Shown here one piece after another: positions 8,956-18,018 of a stretch of 64,000 nt of DNA. The notes below the pieces were generated by a model that saw nothing but the letters and a program-made list of their open reading frames with translations, was not told the DNA's origin and ran no database searches. Source of the stretch: Solimonas terrae (GTDB lineage: Bacteria > Pseudomonadota > Gammaproteobacteria > Nevskiales > Nevskiaceae); NCBI RefSeq assembly GCF_011067135.1, contig NZ_JAAMOW010000005.1:124001-188000 (forward strand). Reading direction: 5' to 3'. The translations under genes and the position numbers were made by a program. How positions within the stretch are numbered: the stretch's first letter is position 1; each line of letters starts with the position of its first letter.

Positions 8956-10758
8956 ATGCGAGGCTTGTCGACGTTCCGGAACAAGAAGGCAGTCACCGTT
9001 GCCGGCTGGCTGCTGTGCCTGCTGTTGCTGATCGTGGAATTGCTGCCCAATGCATATCTTTTTCGGGCAGCTGGTCTGTCTCTCGCCGAAACGCACAATC
9101 CCCTGAGCGCCTTGCTGCTGGCGCTGGCGCGCGCTTCACCGTTTCCTGCGGTGCTGCTGGCCGAGCTGCTTGTACTGGCGCTGCTCGGGCGGCCCTGGCT
9201 CTGGCTGCTGCTGAATCTTCCCTTCCTGATCTGGTTGCCGGGTGAGCTTTCCTATCTCTGGCGCTACGGCACGCCGACCTCGGCGCACGTTTTCGCAATC
9301 ATCGGCGAGACCAATCGCGATGAAGTCACGGGCATGCTCGGTAGCGTCGTCTGGTTGTGCCTGCTCGGTCTTGCTTTGTGGACACTGGCACTGCTGGCGG
9401 TCCTGTACTTCTTTTTCAGGCTCGCACCATGGCGACACCGCACGCGGCTGTGGACCGCGCTGGCGCTCGGTTCGAGCCTGGCGATGACCCTGCTGGTTTA
9501 CAAGCGCGCCAGTGACGCCGCTGCCGCCGCGACGCAAGAATCGGCAGGCAGCTGTACCGGCGAATTCTGTGCGTACACGGCTTTGTCGCCGTTCTTCTAT
9601 GTCTTTGTCGATAGCTATCCGTTCGGGTTGCCGGTCCGGCTCTACGATTACGTCACGCAGCGGCGCATGCTGGCGCACTACGCAGCGGTGCTGAAGGATG
9701 CCAGCCTTGGCCTCGGTCGCGATCAGGCGCTCGCCGCACAAGCCGAGACCTATGTCGTCGTCATCGGCGAGTCGGCGCGAGCGGATCACTGGAGCTTGTT
9801 CGGATATGGCCGCCCGACCACGCCGCTGCTCGACCATCGAGATCATCTGCTGGCGTTCGGGGACGCGGTTTCGGTAACGCCAGCGACGCGCACTGCCGTG
9901 CCGATCCTGCTGAGCGGCGCGAGCGTCGAAGATGTCGACGCGTTCCGCTTCAAGCCGTCCTGGATCAACGCATTCAAGGCGGCAGGTTTCACGGTGTCCT
10001 GGCTGTCAGCACAACTGCCTGTCGGCCTGCACGACACCACGGTCGGCATCTACGCGCAGCTCGCCGATGACATCGAATTCCTCAATCCCGGCAGTTACGA
10101 GAGTCGTGGCAGCTATGACGATGTGCTGCTTGCCGCGCTCGATCGCCGTCTCCGTGCGCCGCAGCCGAAGAAGCTCATCATCCTGCATATGCTTGGCAGC
10201 CATGCTCCGTATCAGCATCGGTATCCGCCGGCCTACGAGGTATTCAAGCCGGCGCCCGGCACGCACGACGATGTCGGCATCAATGACAGGGACGAAGGCG
10301 ACAGGATCGACAATGCCTACGACAACAGCCTGCGTTACAGCGATCACGTACTCGATTCGGTAATCACGCGCCTGAACAGGACGGCCGCCGTGAGCGCGCT
10401 CTGGTACGTCTCCGATCACGGACAGACATTGCCGATGGATGGCTGCAAGAACAGTGGTAACGGTTTCTTTTCCGCTTACAACTTTCATGTGCCCCTGTTG
10501 TTCTGGCATTCCACCCGATACGACAAGCTGTTCGGAGACAGACTGCGCGCGGCAGCGACCAACGTGCAGCGACCGGTCTACATGGCGGACTTTGCATTCA
10601 GCCTGCTCGACTCCTTCGGCTTCGAGCTGCCGGCCGAACAATTGCAGCGGAGTTTCATGCGAGCCGACTACCGCGCGGGACCGCGTATCGTCACCATTGA
10701 CGGCAGCGAGCGCATGGACTACGACCGCGACTTCAAAGCCTCCATGTGCCGGAACTGA
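8956..10758 (+). CDS. Phosphoethanolamine-transferase-like inner-membrane enzyme (EptA/CptA family)
   Basis: About 600 residues: four to five hydrophobic helices in the first 200 residues, then a periplasmic sulfatase-fold domain. Motifs include VVVIGESARADHWSLFGYGR (first metal strand), TPATRTAVPILLSG containing the nucleophile threonine, LHMLGSHAPY and VSDHGQ. These proteins transfer phosphoethanolamine from phosphatidylethanolamine to lipid A, LPS core or other glycans; the exact acceptor cannot be told. The start is uncertain: ATG 8956 gives a short basic leader before the first helix, while an in-frame GTG at 8911 would add 15 residues with no homology. The gene is divergent from apaH and not obviously in an operon. 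Confidence 0.85.
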   Translation: MRGLSTFRNKKAVTVAGWLLCLLLLIVELLPNAYLFRAAGLSLAETHNPLSALLLALARASPFPAVLLAELLVLALLGRPWLWLLLNLPFLIWLPGELSYLWRYGTPTSAHVFAIIGETNRDEVTGMLGSVVWLCLLGLALWTLALLAVLYFFFRLAPWRHRTRLWTALALGSSLAMTLLVYKRASDAAAAATQESAGSCTGEFCAYTALSPFFYVFVDSYPFGLPVRLYDYVTQRRMLAHYAAVLKDASLGLGRDQALAAQAETYVVVIGESARADHWSLFGYGRPTTPLLDHRDHLLAFGDAVSVTPATRTAVPILLSGASVEDVDAFRFKPSWINAFKAAGFTVSWLSAQLPVGLHDTTVGIYAQLADDIEFLNPGSYESRGSYDDVLLAALDRRLRAPQPKKLIILHMLGSHAPYQHRYPPAYEVFKPAPGTHDDVGINDRDEGDRIDNAYDNSLRYSDHVLDSVITRLNRTAAVSALWYVSDHGQTLPMDGCKNSGNGFFSAYNFHVPLLFWHSTRYDKLFGDRLRAAATNVQRPVYMADFAFSLLDSFGFELPAEQLQRSFMRADYRAGPRIVTIDGSERMDYDRDFKASMCRN

Positions 10759-11082
10759 AAGCCCTTCATGTCTTCGGCCGCGCGTCACGCCCGGTCGGTG
10801 GTCGGAAGAAACGCGAGCTTGATGTCGGGGTTTGTCCGACTGCAAACTGCTTTCATCGGCAATCACCTGACAGGAATACCTGCAGGCGGACGGGCGGCCG
10901 GTCGTGGGCGATGGATGGTTGCAGGCCGATAAACGGTACAGATCAAGGCTTTGGCCAGCTTTGACGGTGGCAAGGCAGCAAACCCATAGTACGTCCCACG
11001 GTCAGGGTGATCGGACGGATCAGCCAGGAGGCTGTTTCCGCTGGGCTTCAATGCGGGGCGGTATTCTTTAAGGAGTGATGCC
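10759..11082 (+). promoter_or_regulatory. Upstream region of the Tad operon with candidate sigma70 promoter
   Basis: A 324-bp gene-free stretch before flp. The best promoter candidate is TTGACG at 10961-10966 and CATAGT at 10985-10990 with an 18-bp spacer, placing transcription start about 85 bp before the flp ATG. AAGGAG at 11070-11075 is a strong ribosome binding site 7 bp before the flp start. I looked for a c-di-GMP riboswitch and a sigma54 box in this leader and could not make a convincing match. Confidence 0.45.
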
Positions 11083-11259
11083 ATGTTGAACAAAGTGATG
11101 AATTTCCTGCGTGATGAAGAAGGTGCGAGCGCGGTTGAGTACGCGCTGATTGCCGGTTTGATTGCCGTTGTCCTGGTGGCCGCGATCACGGTCCTCAATG
11201 GTGGTTTCACGACGGTCTTCGGCAACATCGCGAACAAACTGACCACCAGCTCCACCTGA
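11083..11259 (+). CDS. flp: Flp-type IVb major pilin
   Basis: A 58-residue prepilin: short basic leader, then EEG/ASAVEYALIAG, where cleavage after Gly by the prepilin peptidase leaves the G/XXXXEY signature, followed by a continuous hydrophobic helix and the tail NKLTTSST. This is the subunit polymerised into the Tad pilus. AAGGAG lies 7 bp before the ATG. A nearby ATG at 11078 is out of frame. As first gene of the operon with a strong ribosome binding site, high expression is expected. Confidence 0.95.
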   Translation: MLNKVMNFLRDEEGASAVEYALIAGLIAVVLVAAITVLNGGFTTVFGNIANKLTTSST

Positions 11260-11280
11260 TCGCCGGGCTTCGCCGCGATC

Positions 11281-11730
11281 ATGGTCGTCGTCGCACTGCT
11301 GGCGGTGTGGGCGGCGGCGATCTCAACCTCGGACTGGATATCCAGACGGGTTCCGAATGCGGCCTTGCTCCTGATGATCGTTCCCGCAGTCCTGGCCCTG
11401 ATGATTCAGGGCCAGGGTTTGCTGGGGGAGTCGAGGCTGGGCAGCGCCGGCGGCATGCTGATCGGCTTCGCGCTGACTTTTCCCGGTTATCTGCTGCGCA
11501 GTCTCGGTGCGGGTGACGTGAAGTTCGCGGCCGTAGCGGGTCTGCTGCTGGGAGTGTCGCGTGCGTGCGAAATGATGCTGGGGGCGTCCTTGCTGATGGG
11601 CGCGCTCGCCGTGATCATGCTGTCGAGGCGACTGCCCCGGCAGACGCGCTTCCCGGCGGCACCGATGCTGGCGCTGGCGTTCGTGACCGAGATGTTGGCA
11701 GGGCCGCTGTTGCCGGTGTGGCGGAGATAG
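11281..11730 (+). CDS. cpaA: Tad prepilin peptidase (A24 family, CpaA/TadV)
   Basis: A 149-residue polytopic membrane protein. The two catalytic aspartates of family A24 peptidases sit in SDWISRRVPN (N-terminal) and GAGDVKF (middle). It is the short, methylase-free form that processes Flp and the pseudopilins TadE/TadF. It starts 21 bp after flp and ends directly before tadE, so it is part of the pilus operon. Confidence 0.92.
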   Translation: MVVVALLAVWAAAISTSDWISRRVPNAALLLMIVPAVLALMIQGQGLLGESRLGSAGGMLIGFALTFPGYLLRSLGAGDVKFAAVAGLLLGVSRACEMMLGASLLMGALAVIMLSRRLPRQTRFPAAPMLALAFVTEMLAGPLLPVWRR

Positions 11731-11732
11731 CA

Positions 11733-12230
11733 ATGAATCGCACGAGAAGGATCTTGCAAAAAAGGCAGAGCGGCGCCGCGGCGGTCGAATTCGCGTTCGT
11801 CCTGCCGCTGCTGCTGTTCATTGTTTACGCGATCTTCGTCTACGGCTATCTGTTCGTCGTCCGGGAATCGATTGAGTTCGCGGCACACAAGGGTGTCGAA
11901 GCGGCGATCGCCGTTGACTCGGGGGCGAGCAATGCCGATACCCAGCGGCAGACGCAGGCGGTCGCCGCCGCCAACTGTGCCCTGAAATGGTTGACCGGCG
12001 TCTGCACGTCGACGATCGCGGCCAGCAGTCGTGTCGTGCCGCAGTACACGCCGTGCACGGGGTCGGGGACCTCGGCCTGTCCGACAGGCTACGGAAAAGT
12101 CAGCGTCACCTACTATGTGCTGAATGGCGGAACCTGGGTGTTCCCCAAGCTCATCGGTCTGCCGTTTGTCGGCACGATTCCGCCGATGCCGGAAACCATG
12201 GTGGCAACCGCCATCGCGCGTGTGAGCTGA
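11733..12230 (+). CDS. tadE: TadE-like pseudopilin
   Basis: 165 residues with the TadE signature: basic leader, QSGAAAVEFAFVLPLLLFI (cleavage site and conserved Glu), one hydrophobic helix, then a periplasmic domain with Cys pairs (CALKW, GVCTS, YTPC, SACP). TadE-type pseudopilins are processed by the Tad prepilin peptidase and needed for pilus assembly. ATG 11733 lies 2 bp after the cpaA stop codon. No separate tadF or tadG gene is visible here. Confidence 0.9.
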   Translation: MNRTRRILQKRQSGAAAVEFAFVLPLLLFIVYAIFVYGYLFVVRESIEFAAHKGVEAAIAVDSGASNADTQRQTQAVAAANCALKWLTGVCTSTIAASSRVVPQYTPCTGSGTSACPTGYGKVSVTYYVLNGGTWVFPKLIGLPFVGTIPPMPETMVATAIARVS

Positions 12231-12320
12231 AGATCGGATTTGCACGCGCTGCCACCGGGCAGCCGTGTCGTTCAAAGCGTTCGGTGATGATCACCACGCC
12301 GTTCGGGAAAGGGGATAGCT

Positions 12321-13217
12321 ATGAGCAGCACCGCTTTGAAGATATTTGCCGCGGTCTCGGTACTCGCGGCGATCATTCTGGCCGCAGTCGGCTACAGGAT
12401 GAGTCGCGACTACGCGCAGAAGTCCGAGACGGCGCAGCAGCAGGTCAAGCAGAAGGAGGCGGAGCAGACGCTGGCGGTGGTCGCGGTGAAGCCGCTCGCC
12501 GCCTATCAGGCGATCGCTCGCGACGCGGTCGCGCTGGTACCCGTTTCGGTCAAGCCGACCGATCCGTTCACGACCATCGATGAAGTGGTCGGCAAGCAGC
12601 CGCTGGTTGACATCGATGCCGGTGCGCCGGTGACGCGTCGCTATTTCCGCGAAGGCAATCTGCTCGCCCGTGCGATTCCGGTCGGCTATCAGGCGGTGTC
12701 GATTTCGGTCACCGATGTGCTGGCCGTCGGCGGTTTCCTGCGGCCCGGGGATATCGTCGACGTTCTCATCTATCTGCGCGGCGCCGAAGGGATCGACAAG
12801 CCGCAGGCGCGCGTTCTGCTCGAGAATGTGCGCGTGCTGGCCTACCTGGAACAGGTCGTCGATCGGCCACAGGGTGTCGACGACAAGAACGACCAGCGCC
12901 AGCAGCAACAGTCGCAACGCACGGCGGTGCTGGCAATTGCCGACAAGGACACCACCAAATTGATGCTCGGCGCCAGCCTCGGCGATCTGCGTCTCGCCCT
13001 GCATGGCCAGGCTGAGGAAGATGCAGCTGCCAACGGCACGCTCGCCAGTGCGGATGCGGCTGCTCCCGAGGGCAAGCCTGCCGCCGACGGCGTACAGCCC
13101 GACAAGCCGATCACGTCCGAAGAACTGGGACGGATCAAGCCATTGCATCCACCGCCGCCACGCGCGCGCATCGAAATCATCCGCGGCAGCGACCGCAGTA
13201 CCGTGACCACCAAGTAA
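12321..13217 (+). CDS. cpaB: Flp pilus assembly protein CpaB/RcpC
   Basis: 298 residues: an N-terminal membrane anchor (about residues 8-25), a coiled Gln/Lys-rich stretch, a SAF-like domain around VVAVKPLAAYQAIARDAV, and the RcpC/CpaB domain with SVTDVLAVGGFLRPGDIVDV. It is a periplasmic partner of the Tad secretin. It lies 90 bp after tadE and 13 bp before cpaC. The C-terminal third is Ala/Asp/Pro-rich and poorly conserved. Confidence 0.9.
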   Translation: MSSTALKIFAAVSVLAAIILAAVGYRMSRDYAQKSETAQQQVKQKEAEQTLAVVAVKPLAAYQAIARDAVALVPVSVKPTDPFTTIDEVVGKQPLVDIDAGAPVTRRYFREGNLLARAIPVGYQAVSISVTDVLAVGGFLRPGDIVDVLIYLRGAEGIDKPQARVLLENVRVLAYLEQVVDRPQGVDDKNDQRQQQQSQRTAVLAIADKDTTKLMLGASLGDLRLALHGQAEEDAAANGTLASADAAAPEGKPAADGVQPDKPITSEELGRIKPLHPPPPRARIEIIRGSDRSTVTTK

Positions 13218-13230
13218 GGACGATCGCGCC

Positions 13231-14586
13231 ATGCCTATCAAGATCAAGTCGCAGGTGCTGAACGTGCTGCTCGGGGCTTTGCTGACGGGCGTCGCCGTGC
13301 TCGGTGCCGGCCCGGTCGCGGCGGACACGCCCGCCGCCGAACGTCCGGTACTCATCGTCGAGCAGGGGGAACACAAGCTGATGCGGTCGAATGCCGATGT
13401 CACGCGCGTCGCGGTCGGAAATCCGGCGACGGCCGACGTGTCGGTTGTCAATCGTCGCGATCTGCTGCTCGCCGGCAAGTCGCTGGGCATCACCAGCCTG
13501 ATCGTCTGGGTCAAGGGTTCCGGCACACCGCGCCAGTACATCGTTCGCGTGCAGTTGCCGAAGGATCCGCTGAAGACCAGCGTGCCGGATCCCGAACTCG
13601 ACAATGCAGTCGTCGATCCGGGCCGCGGCGTCGAAGGCAGGTTGCCGAACCTGCTGGCCCATCGTCGCGCGACGCTGGCGGCGGCAGCGCAGAAGCAGGG
13701 CGAAATCAGTGATCGCAGCTCCATCGATCTCGAGTCGCAGGTGCTGACCGACGTGAAGATCGCCGAGGTCTCGCGCAAGACCATGCAGCGCTACGGCTTC
13801 AACTTCATTCTCAACAATCCCGGCTCGTCGCAGACCTCGGGTGGCATTCTCGGGCCCGGACAGACCAGCACCGCGACGGTGTCCGGCGGCGTGCTGACCA
13901 GCACGCTGGCCGACGCATTCGGCATTGTGGTGTCGGACGCCAGCAGCCACGTCACCGCACTGCTGAGCATGCTGGAGGGCAACGGCCTGTCGCACACGCT
14001 TGCCGAGCCCAGCCTGTTGGCGACCAGCGGTCAGACCGCCACCTATCTTGCCGGCGGCGAATTTCCGGTGCCGGTCAGTCAAGGTGGCACGAGCAACGGC
14101 AGCATCACGGTCGAGTACAAGGAATTCGGCGTGCGGCTGTCATTGACGCCGACGGTCCTGTCGCGCGATCGCATCGCCTTGAAAGTCGCGCCCGAAGTCA
14201 GCGATCTCGATTTCTCCAACGGCATCCAGATCGGCGGTGTCGCCGTCCCGTCGCTGACGGTGCGCCGCACGGACACCTCGATCGAACTCGGCGATGGTGA
14301 GACCTTCGTGATTTCGGGCCTCGTCAGCACCAGCCTCAACGACAGTGTCAACAAGCTGCCGTGGCTCGGAGATGTGCCGGTGCTCGGTGCGTTCTTCAAG
14401 TCGACGACGCTGGATCGCAACGACAAGGAATTGATCATGGTCGTCACGCCGCACCTGGTGCGGCCGGTAGCCAAGGGTGTCGCGCTGCCGAAACTGCCGG
14501 GCGATCAGTTCAACAACAAGACGCCGAATGCGGCCTACAACGTGTTCCTCGAACGCGGCAAGTTCGATTCGGGTTTCAGTCGCTGA
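13231..14586 (+). CDS. cpaC: Tad outer-membrane secretin CpaC/RcpA
   Basis: 451 residues: signal peptide ending near GPVAADT, an N-terminal pilus-assembly N1-like domain (VLIVEQGEHKLMR, then GKSLGITSLIVW), and a C-terminal secretin domain ending in VVTPHLVRPV. It forms the outer-membrane channel through which the Flp pilus leaves the cell. Length fits CpaC proteins. It is closely spaced between cpaB and tadZ in the operon. Confidence 0.93.
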   Translation: MPIKIKSQVLNVLLGALLTGVAVLGAGPVAADTPAAERPVLIVEQGEHKLMRSNADVTRVAVGNPATADVSVVNRRDLLLAGKSLGITSLIVWVKGSGTPRQYIVRVQLPKDPLKTSVPDPELDNAVVDPGRGVEGRLPNLLAHRRATLAAAAQKQGEISDRSSIDLESQVLTDVKIAEVSRKTMQRYGFNFILNNPGSSQTSGGILGPGQTSTATVSGGVLTSTLADAFGIVVSDASSHVTALLSMLEGNGLSHTLAEPSLLATSGQTATYLAGGEFPVPVSQGGTSNGSITVEYKEFGVRLSLTPTVLSRDRIALKVAPEVSDLDFSNGIQIGGVAVPSLTVRRTDTSIELGDGETFVISGLVSTSLNDSVNKLPWLGDVPVLGAFFKSTTLDRNDKELIMVVTPHLVRPVAKGVALPKLPGDQFNNKTPNAAYNVFLERGKFDSGFSR

Positions 14587-14638
14587 TGCGGGGACGGCCG
14601 CTAGAATTGCCGGTCCAGAACTTGCCACGGAAGCATTC

Positions 14639-15826
14639 ATGAAAACGCAGGCAGTCGTCGTTGCTGATGATCCGGTGTATCTGAGCTGGCTGGAGAATGC
14701 GGCTGGCAGCAATGCCGACTTCTCGCTGATCCGGCCGCTGGACGCCGAGGATCTGATCGAGCGCGTGCAGATGATGGGCCGCGTCGACGCCGTTTTCTTC
14801 CAGTTCGAGCGTGCCAATCTCGACGTCCGCCTGTCGATGATGGAACGTCTCGTCGAACGAGCTCCGGACATTGCGGTGGCCGGTCTGGGCGCCGACAGCA
14901 ATCCGGACGTGGTGCTCGCCGCAATGCGGGCCGGCGCCCGCGACTTCTTCGTGCTGCGGCGTGACGAGGCCGACGTGGCGGCGCTGCTGTCCAAACTCTT
15001 GCGGCGCAGTCAGACCGTGCCGCGCCCGCAGCAGCGGCAGGGCCATCTTTACGGGGTGTTTGCCAGCCAACCGCTCGATGCCATCGCCTTTGTCGCCGGC
15101 CACCTGGCACTGTCCTGCGTCGAGCAATTGCCGAAGTCGGAGCCGACGCTGCTGATCGATGTCGCAACGCCGCCTGGCGCGGCTGCGGTGTTCCTGAACA
15201 TCAGCCAGACCTACAGCGTGCTCGATGCGATCAACGACGTGTACCGCTGCGACCAGACGCTGGTCGACACCGCGTTTTCACGGCACGCGAGCGGCTTGTA
15301 CCTGCTGAGCCTGCCGGAAGACCTGATCGGTCGGCCGCAATTCGTCTTCGATGATTTCGTCAAGCTGCTGCAGGTGGTGCGCGGGCTGTTCGGCTGCGTC
15401 GTCGTGGCGTTCGACGCGCACTGGCCGGTGGACTGCATCTCGGCCGTGCTGGCGCAGGCGGAACGGGCGCTGCTGCTCAGCGACCAGTCGATCATCAAGT
15501 CGCGCCACAGCAAATACCTGCTGCGCGCGCTGCGTCTCGACGACTGTCCGCTCGACCGTACCTCGCTGCTGGTCGACGGTTACCGCAAGCGTATCGGTCT
15601 GGAGCCCGAGAATCTCGCCGAGATTCTCGACCTGCCGCTGTTCGGGCGTCTGTCGAGCAGCACCAATCACGGCCGCATCCAGGCAATGAACGCCGGCGAG
15701 CCGATGTTCAGCATCGCGCCCAAGGAACCGTTCTGCGCCGACATCCGGGCGCTCGCCAGCGCACTGCTGGCCGGTCAGACGCAGATGGACGTCAGCAAGG
15801 GCGGGCTTTCCCGCCTGTTCGGTTGA
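14639..15826 (+). CDS. tadZ: TadZ/CpaE-like localisation protein, Walker A lost
   Basis: 395 residues: an N-terminal atypical receiver-like domain (VVVADDPVYLSWLENA...) and a C-terminal MinD/ParA-fold region with LLIDVATPPGAAAVFLNISQ. TadZ/CpaE positions the pilus machine, often at a pole. The usual deviant Walker A (KGGxGxS/T) is replaced by GVFASQPLDAIAFVAGH, so ATP binding is doubtful; the fold alone may serve as adaptor. ATG 14639 was chosen because homology begins there; upstream codons overlap the end of cpaC. It lies between cpaC and tadA, the normal place for tadZ. Confidence 0.85.
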   Translation: MKTQAVVVADDPVYLSWLENAAGSNADFSLIRPLDAEDLIERVQMMGRVDAVFFQFERANLDVRLSMMERLVERAPDIAVAGLGADSNPDVVLAAMRAGARDFFVLRRDEADVAALLSKLLRRSQTVPRPQQRQGHLYGVFASQPLDAIAFVAGHLALSCVEQLPKSEPTLLIDVATPPGAAAVFLNISQTYSVLDAINDVYRCDQTLVDTAFSRHASGLYLLSLPEDLIGRPQFVFDDFVKLLQVVRGLFGCVVVAFDAHWPVDCISAVLAQAERALLLSDQSIIKSRHSKYLLRALRLDDCPLDRTSLLVDGYRKRIGLEPENLAEILDLPLFGRLSSSTNHGRIQAMNAGEPMFSIAPKEPFCADIRALASALLAGQTQMDVSKGGLSRLFG

Positions 15827-15838
15827 CGGACTGATGAA

Positions 15839-17089
15839 ATGGGCCAATCGGACCGTACCAGCATGAGTACCGCCCCGGACGCGCAGCTCGCCCGCTTCCG
15901 GCTGTCCGATCAGTACCTGCAGCTGAAGAACAGCTTTCACCGGCACCTGATCCAGCAGATCGACGAACGCAATCTCGATATCGATCGCTGGGACAACGAG
16001 CAGACCGATCGGTTCGTGCTCGACCAGATCCGTCGCTATGTCGTCGACCAGCGGCTGCCGATCAATCAGCGCGAGTCCGAAGCACTGGCACGCGATGCCA
16101 AGGACGAGCTGATGGGCTACGGCCCGATCCAGATGCTGATCGACGACGATACTGTCAACGATATCGTCGTCAACGGTCCGGATCGCGTGTTTGTCGAGCG
16201 CGAAGGGCGCCTTTCCAGCGTGCCGATCCGTTTCTTCAACAACGCTCATGTGCTGCGCGTGATCCAGCGCATCCTGGCGCCGATCGGCCGGCGTGTCGAC
16301 GAGTCGACGCCGATGGTCGACGCCCGGCTGCCGGACGGCTCGCGCGTCAATGCGATCGTGCCGCCGATTGCGTTGGACGGTCCCTGCCTGTCGATCCGCA
16401 AGTTTCGCAAGCATGCACTGACGTCCGACGACCTCTTGCGTTTCGGGACCATCAGCCGTCCGGCGCTCGATTATCTGCAGGAGCGCGTGACCAATCGCAC
16501 CAACCTGATCGTGGTGGGCGGCACGGGCTCGGGCAAGACCACGTTTCTCAATCTGCTGTCGCAGTGGATACCGTCCAGCGAGCGACTGGTAACGGTGGAA
16601 GATGCGGCGGAACTTCGCTTCGATCATGGCCACGTCGTGCGTCTCGAGTCGCGACCGCCGAATCTTGAGGGCGAGCGCGCTGTCACCGCGCGCGATCTGG
16701 TCCGCAACGCGCTGCGCATGCGACCGGACCGCATCATCGTCGGCGAAGTGCGCGGCGACGAAGTGCTCGACATGCTGCAGGCAATGAACACCGGGCACGA
16801 CGGTTCCATGACCACCTTGCATGCCAATTCCACGCGCGACGCGATTCATCGACTCGAACTGCTGGCCGGCTTCGCGGGCTACACCGGCAGCGAAAGCACG
16901 TTCCGAGGCCAGGTCGCGGCAGCGATCCAGATGCTCGTGCACGTCAGCCGGCTGAAGGGCGGGCAGCGGCGTGTGATGTCGATCACCGAAGTCGCGGGCC
17001 TGGCCGGCGGCGAGTTGGTCCTGCGTGACAGCTTCCGCTACGACATTCAGCGTGGCGAGCATCTCGATCTGAGGGAGGCGGCACCATGA
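15839..17089 (+). CDS. tadA: Tad pilus assembly ATPase TadA/CpaF
   Basis: 416 residues of the secretion-superfamily ATPases. Walker A is GGTGSGKT (227-234), the Asp box VEDAAEL follows near 253, and Walker B lies in [11 protein letters not shown] (298-308). The hexamer powers pilus assembly and probably retraction. It starts 12 bp after tadZ and its last bases overlap tadB (ATGA). An alternative start at 15863 would remove eight residues. Confidence 0.95.
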   Translation: MGQSDRTSMSTAPDAQLARFRLSDQYLQLKNSFHRHLIQQIDERNLDIDRWDNEQTDRFVLDQIRRYVVDQRLPINQRESEALARDAKDELMGYGPIQMLIDDDTVNDIVVNGPDRVFVEREGRLSSVPIRFFNNAHVLRVIQRILAPIGRRVDESTPMVDARLPDGSRVNAIVPPIALDGPCLSIRKFRKHALTSDDLLRFGTISRPALDYLQERVTNRTNLIVVGGTGSGKTTFLNLLSQWIPSSERLVTVEDAAELRFDHGHVVRLESRPPNLEGERAVTARDLVRNALRMRPDRIIVGEVRGDEVLDMLQAMNTGHDGSMTTLHANSTRDAIHRLELLAGFAGYTGSESTFRGQVAAAIQMLVHVSRLKGGQRRVMSITEVAGLAGGELVLRDSFRYDIQRGEHLDLREAAP

Positions 17090-18018
17090 CCTTGCTGGCC
17101 GTCATGCTCGTGGCTCTGCTGCTGCTCGGTTCCGCCGTCGCGCTGATCCTGCGCGCGGCCGCTCGCGAACGGCAGGAGGAAGTGGGTCTGCGTCTGCGTG
17201 TTCTCGGCGGCAGCAACGAGGAGGCCGCGGCGGCGCTGCTGAGTCTCGACAACGATCGCCAGATCCGCAATCCGGTGCTGCGCTGGCTCTGTCATCTGAT
17301 CTGGCGTACCGGCGTCGAACTGCAGCCGACCACCGTATTGCGCATCGTCGTTGTCGCGGCCCTGATCATTCCCGTGCTGCTGCTTGTATTCGGGGCGTTC
17401 GCGGGTCTCGCGCTGGCCGTGTTCGCGATCATCATCGGCTGGTTCGTGCTGTCTCAGCGCGCGGCCCGCCGCCGCATGAAGATCATCGAGCAGTTTCCGT
17501 CGTTCCTGGAAAGCACGATCCGTGTGCTGGCCGCCGGCAATACCCTCGACGAGGCCTTGTTGTCCGCCAGCCGCGAGGCGCCGGACCCGATCAAACCGCT
17601 GTTCGTCAGTGTCGGCCGCCAGGTTCGCCTCGGCGCGCCGCTGGAGGCGGTACTGATGCAGATGGCCGAGATCCACCAGCTGCGCGATCTCAAGGTCATG
17701 GCGCTGGCGGCCGCGATCAATCGCAAGTTCGGTGGCTCCCTGCGCAATGTGCTGCGCAGCCTGATCAGCGGCATCCGCTCGCGTGAGAGCGCCGCGCGCG
17801 AACTGCGCGCACTCACCGCGGAAACCCGCTTTTCGGCCCTGGTGCTGGCGATCATTCCAATCCTGCTCATGGTCTACATCGTCTGGCAGAACCCAGGCTA
17901 CTACACGCAGATGTGGGCCGATCACAAGGGCCGCATCCTGTTGTGCGGCGCACTGGGTCTGCAGGTCGCCGGCATGCTGGTGATCTGGCGGATGATGAAA
18001 TCGACGGAGGCAGATTGA
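17086..18018 (+). CDS. tadB: Tad inner-membrane platform protein TadB
   Basis: 310 residues with an N-terminal helix, a middle helix pair (about 80-125) and a C-terminal pair, the GspF/TadB layout. The cytoplasmic T2SSF domain contains FLESTIRVLAAGNTLDEAL. TadB and TadC form the platform that couples TadA to pilin assembly. Start overlaps the tadA stop by four bases and its stop overlaps the tadC start by one base, showing translational coupling. Confidence 0.93.
   Translation: MTLLAVMLVALLLLGSAVALILRAAARERQEEVGLRLRVLGGSNEEAAAALLSLDNDRQIRNPVLRWLCHLIWRTGVELQPTTVLRIVVVAALIIPVLLLVFGAFAGLALAVFAIIIGWFVLSQRAARRRMKIIEQFPSFLESTIRVLAAGNTLDEALLSASREAPDPIKPLFVSVGRQVRLGAPLEAVLMQMAEIHQLRDLKVMALAAAINRKFGGSLRNVLRSLISGIRSRESAARELRALTAETRFSALVLAIIPILLMVYIVWQNPGYYTQMWADHKGRILLCGALGLQVAGMLVIWRMMKSTEAD

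Noticed and set aside
10920-11070. Possible c-di-GMP riboswitch in the flp leader
   Set aside because: Some words resemble the class I aptamer, but the conserved core and paired stems could not be assembled.
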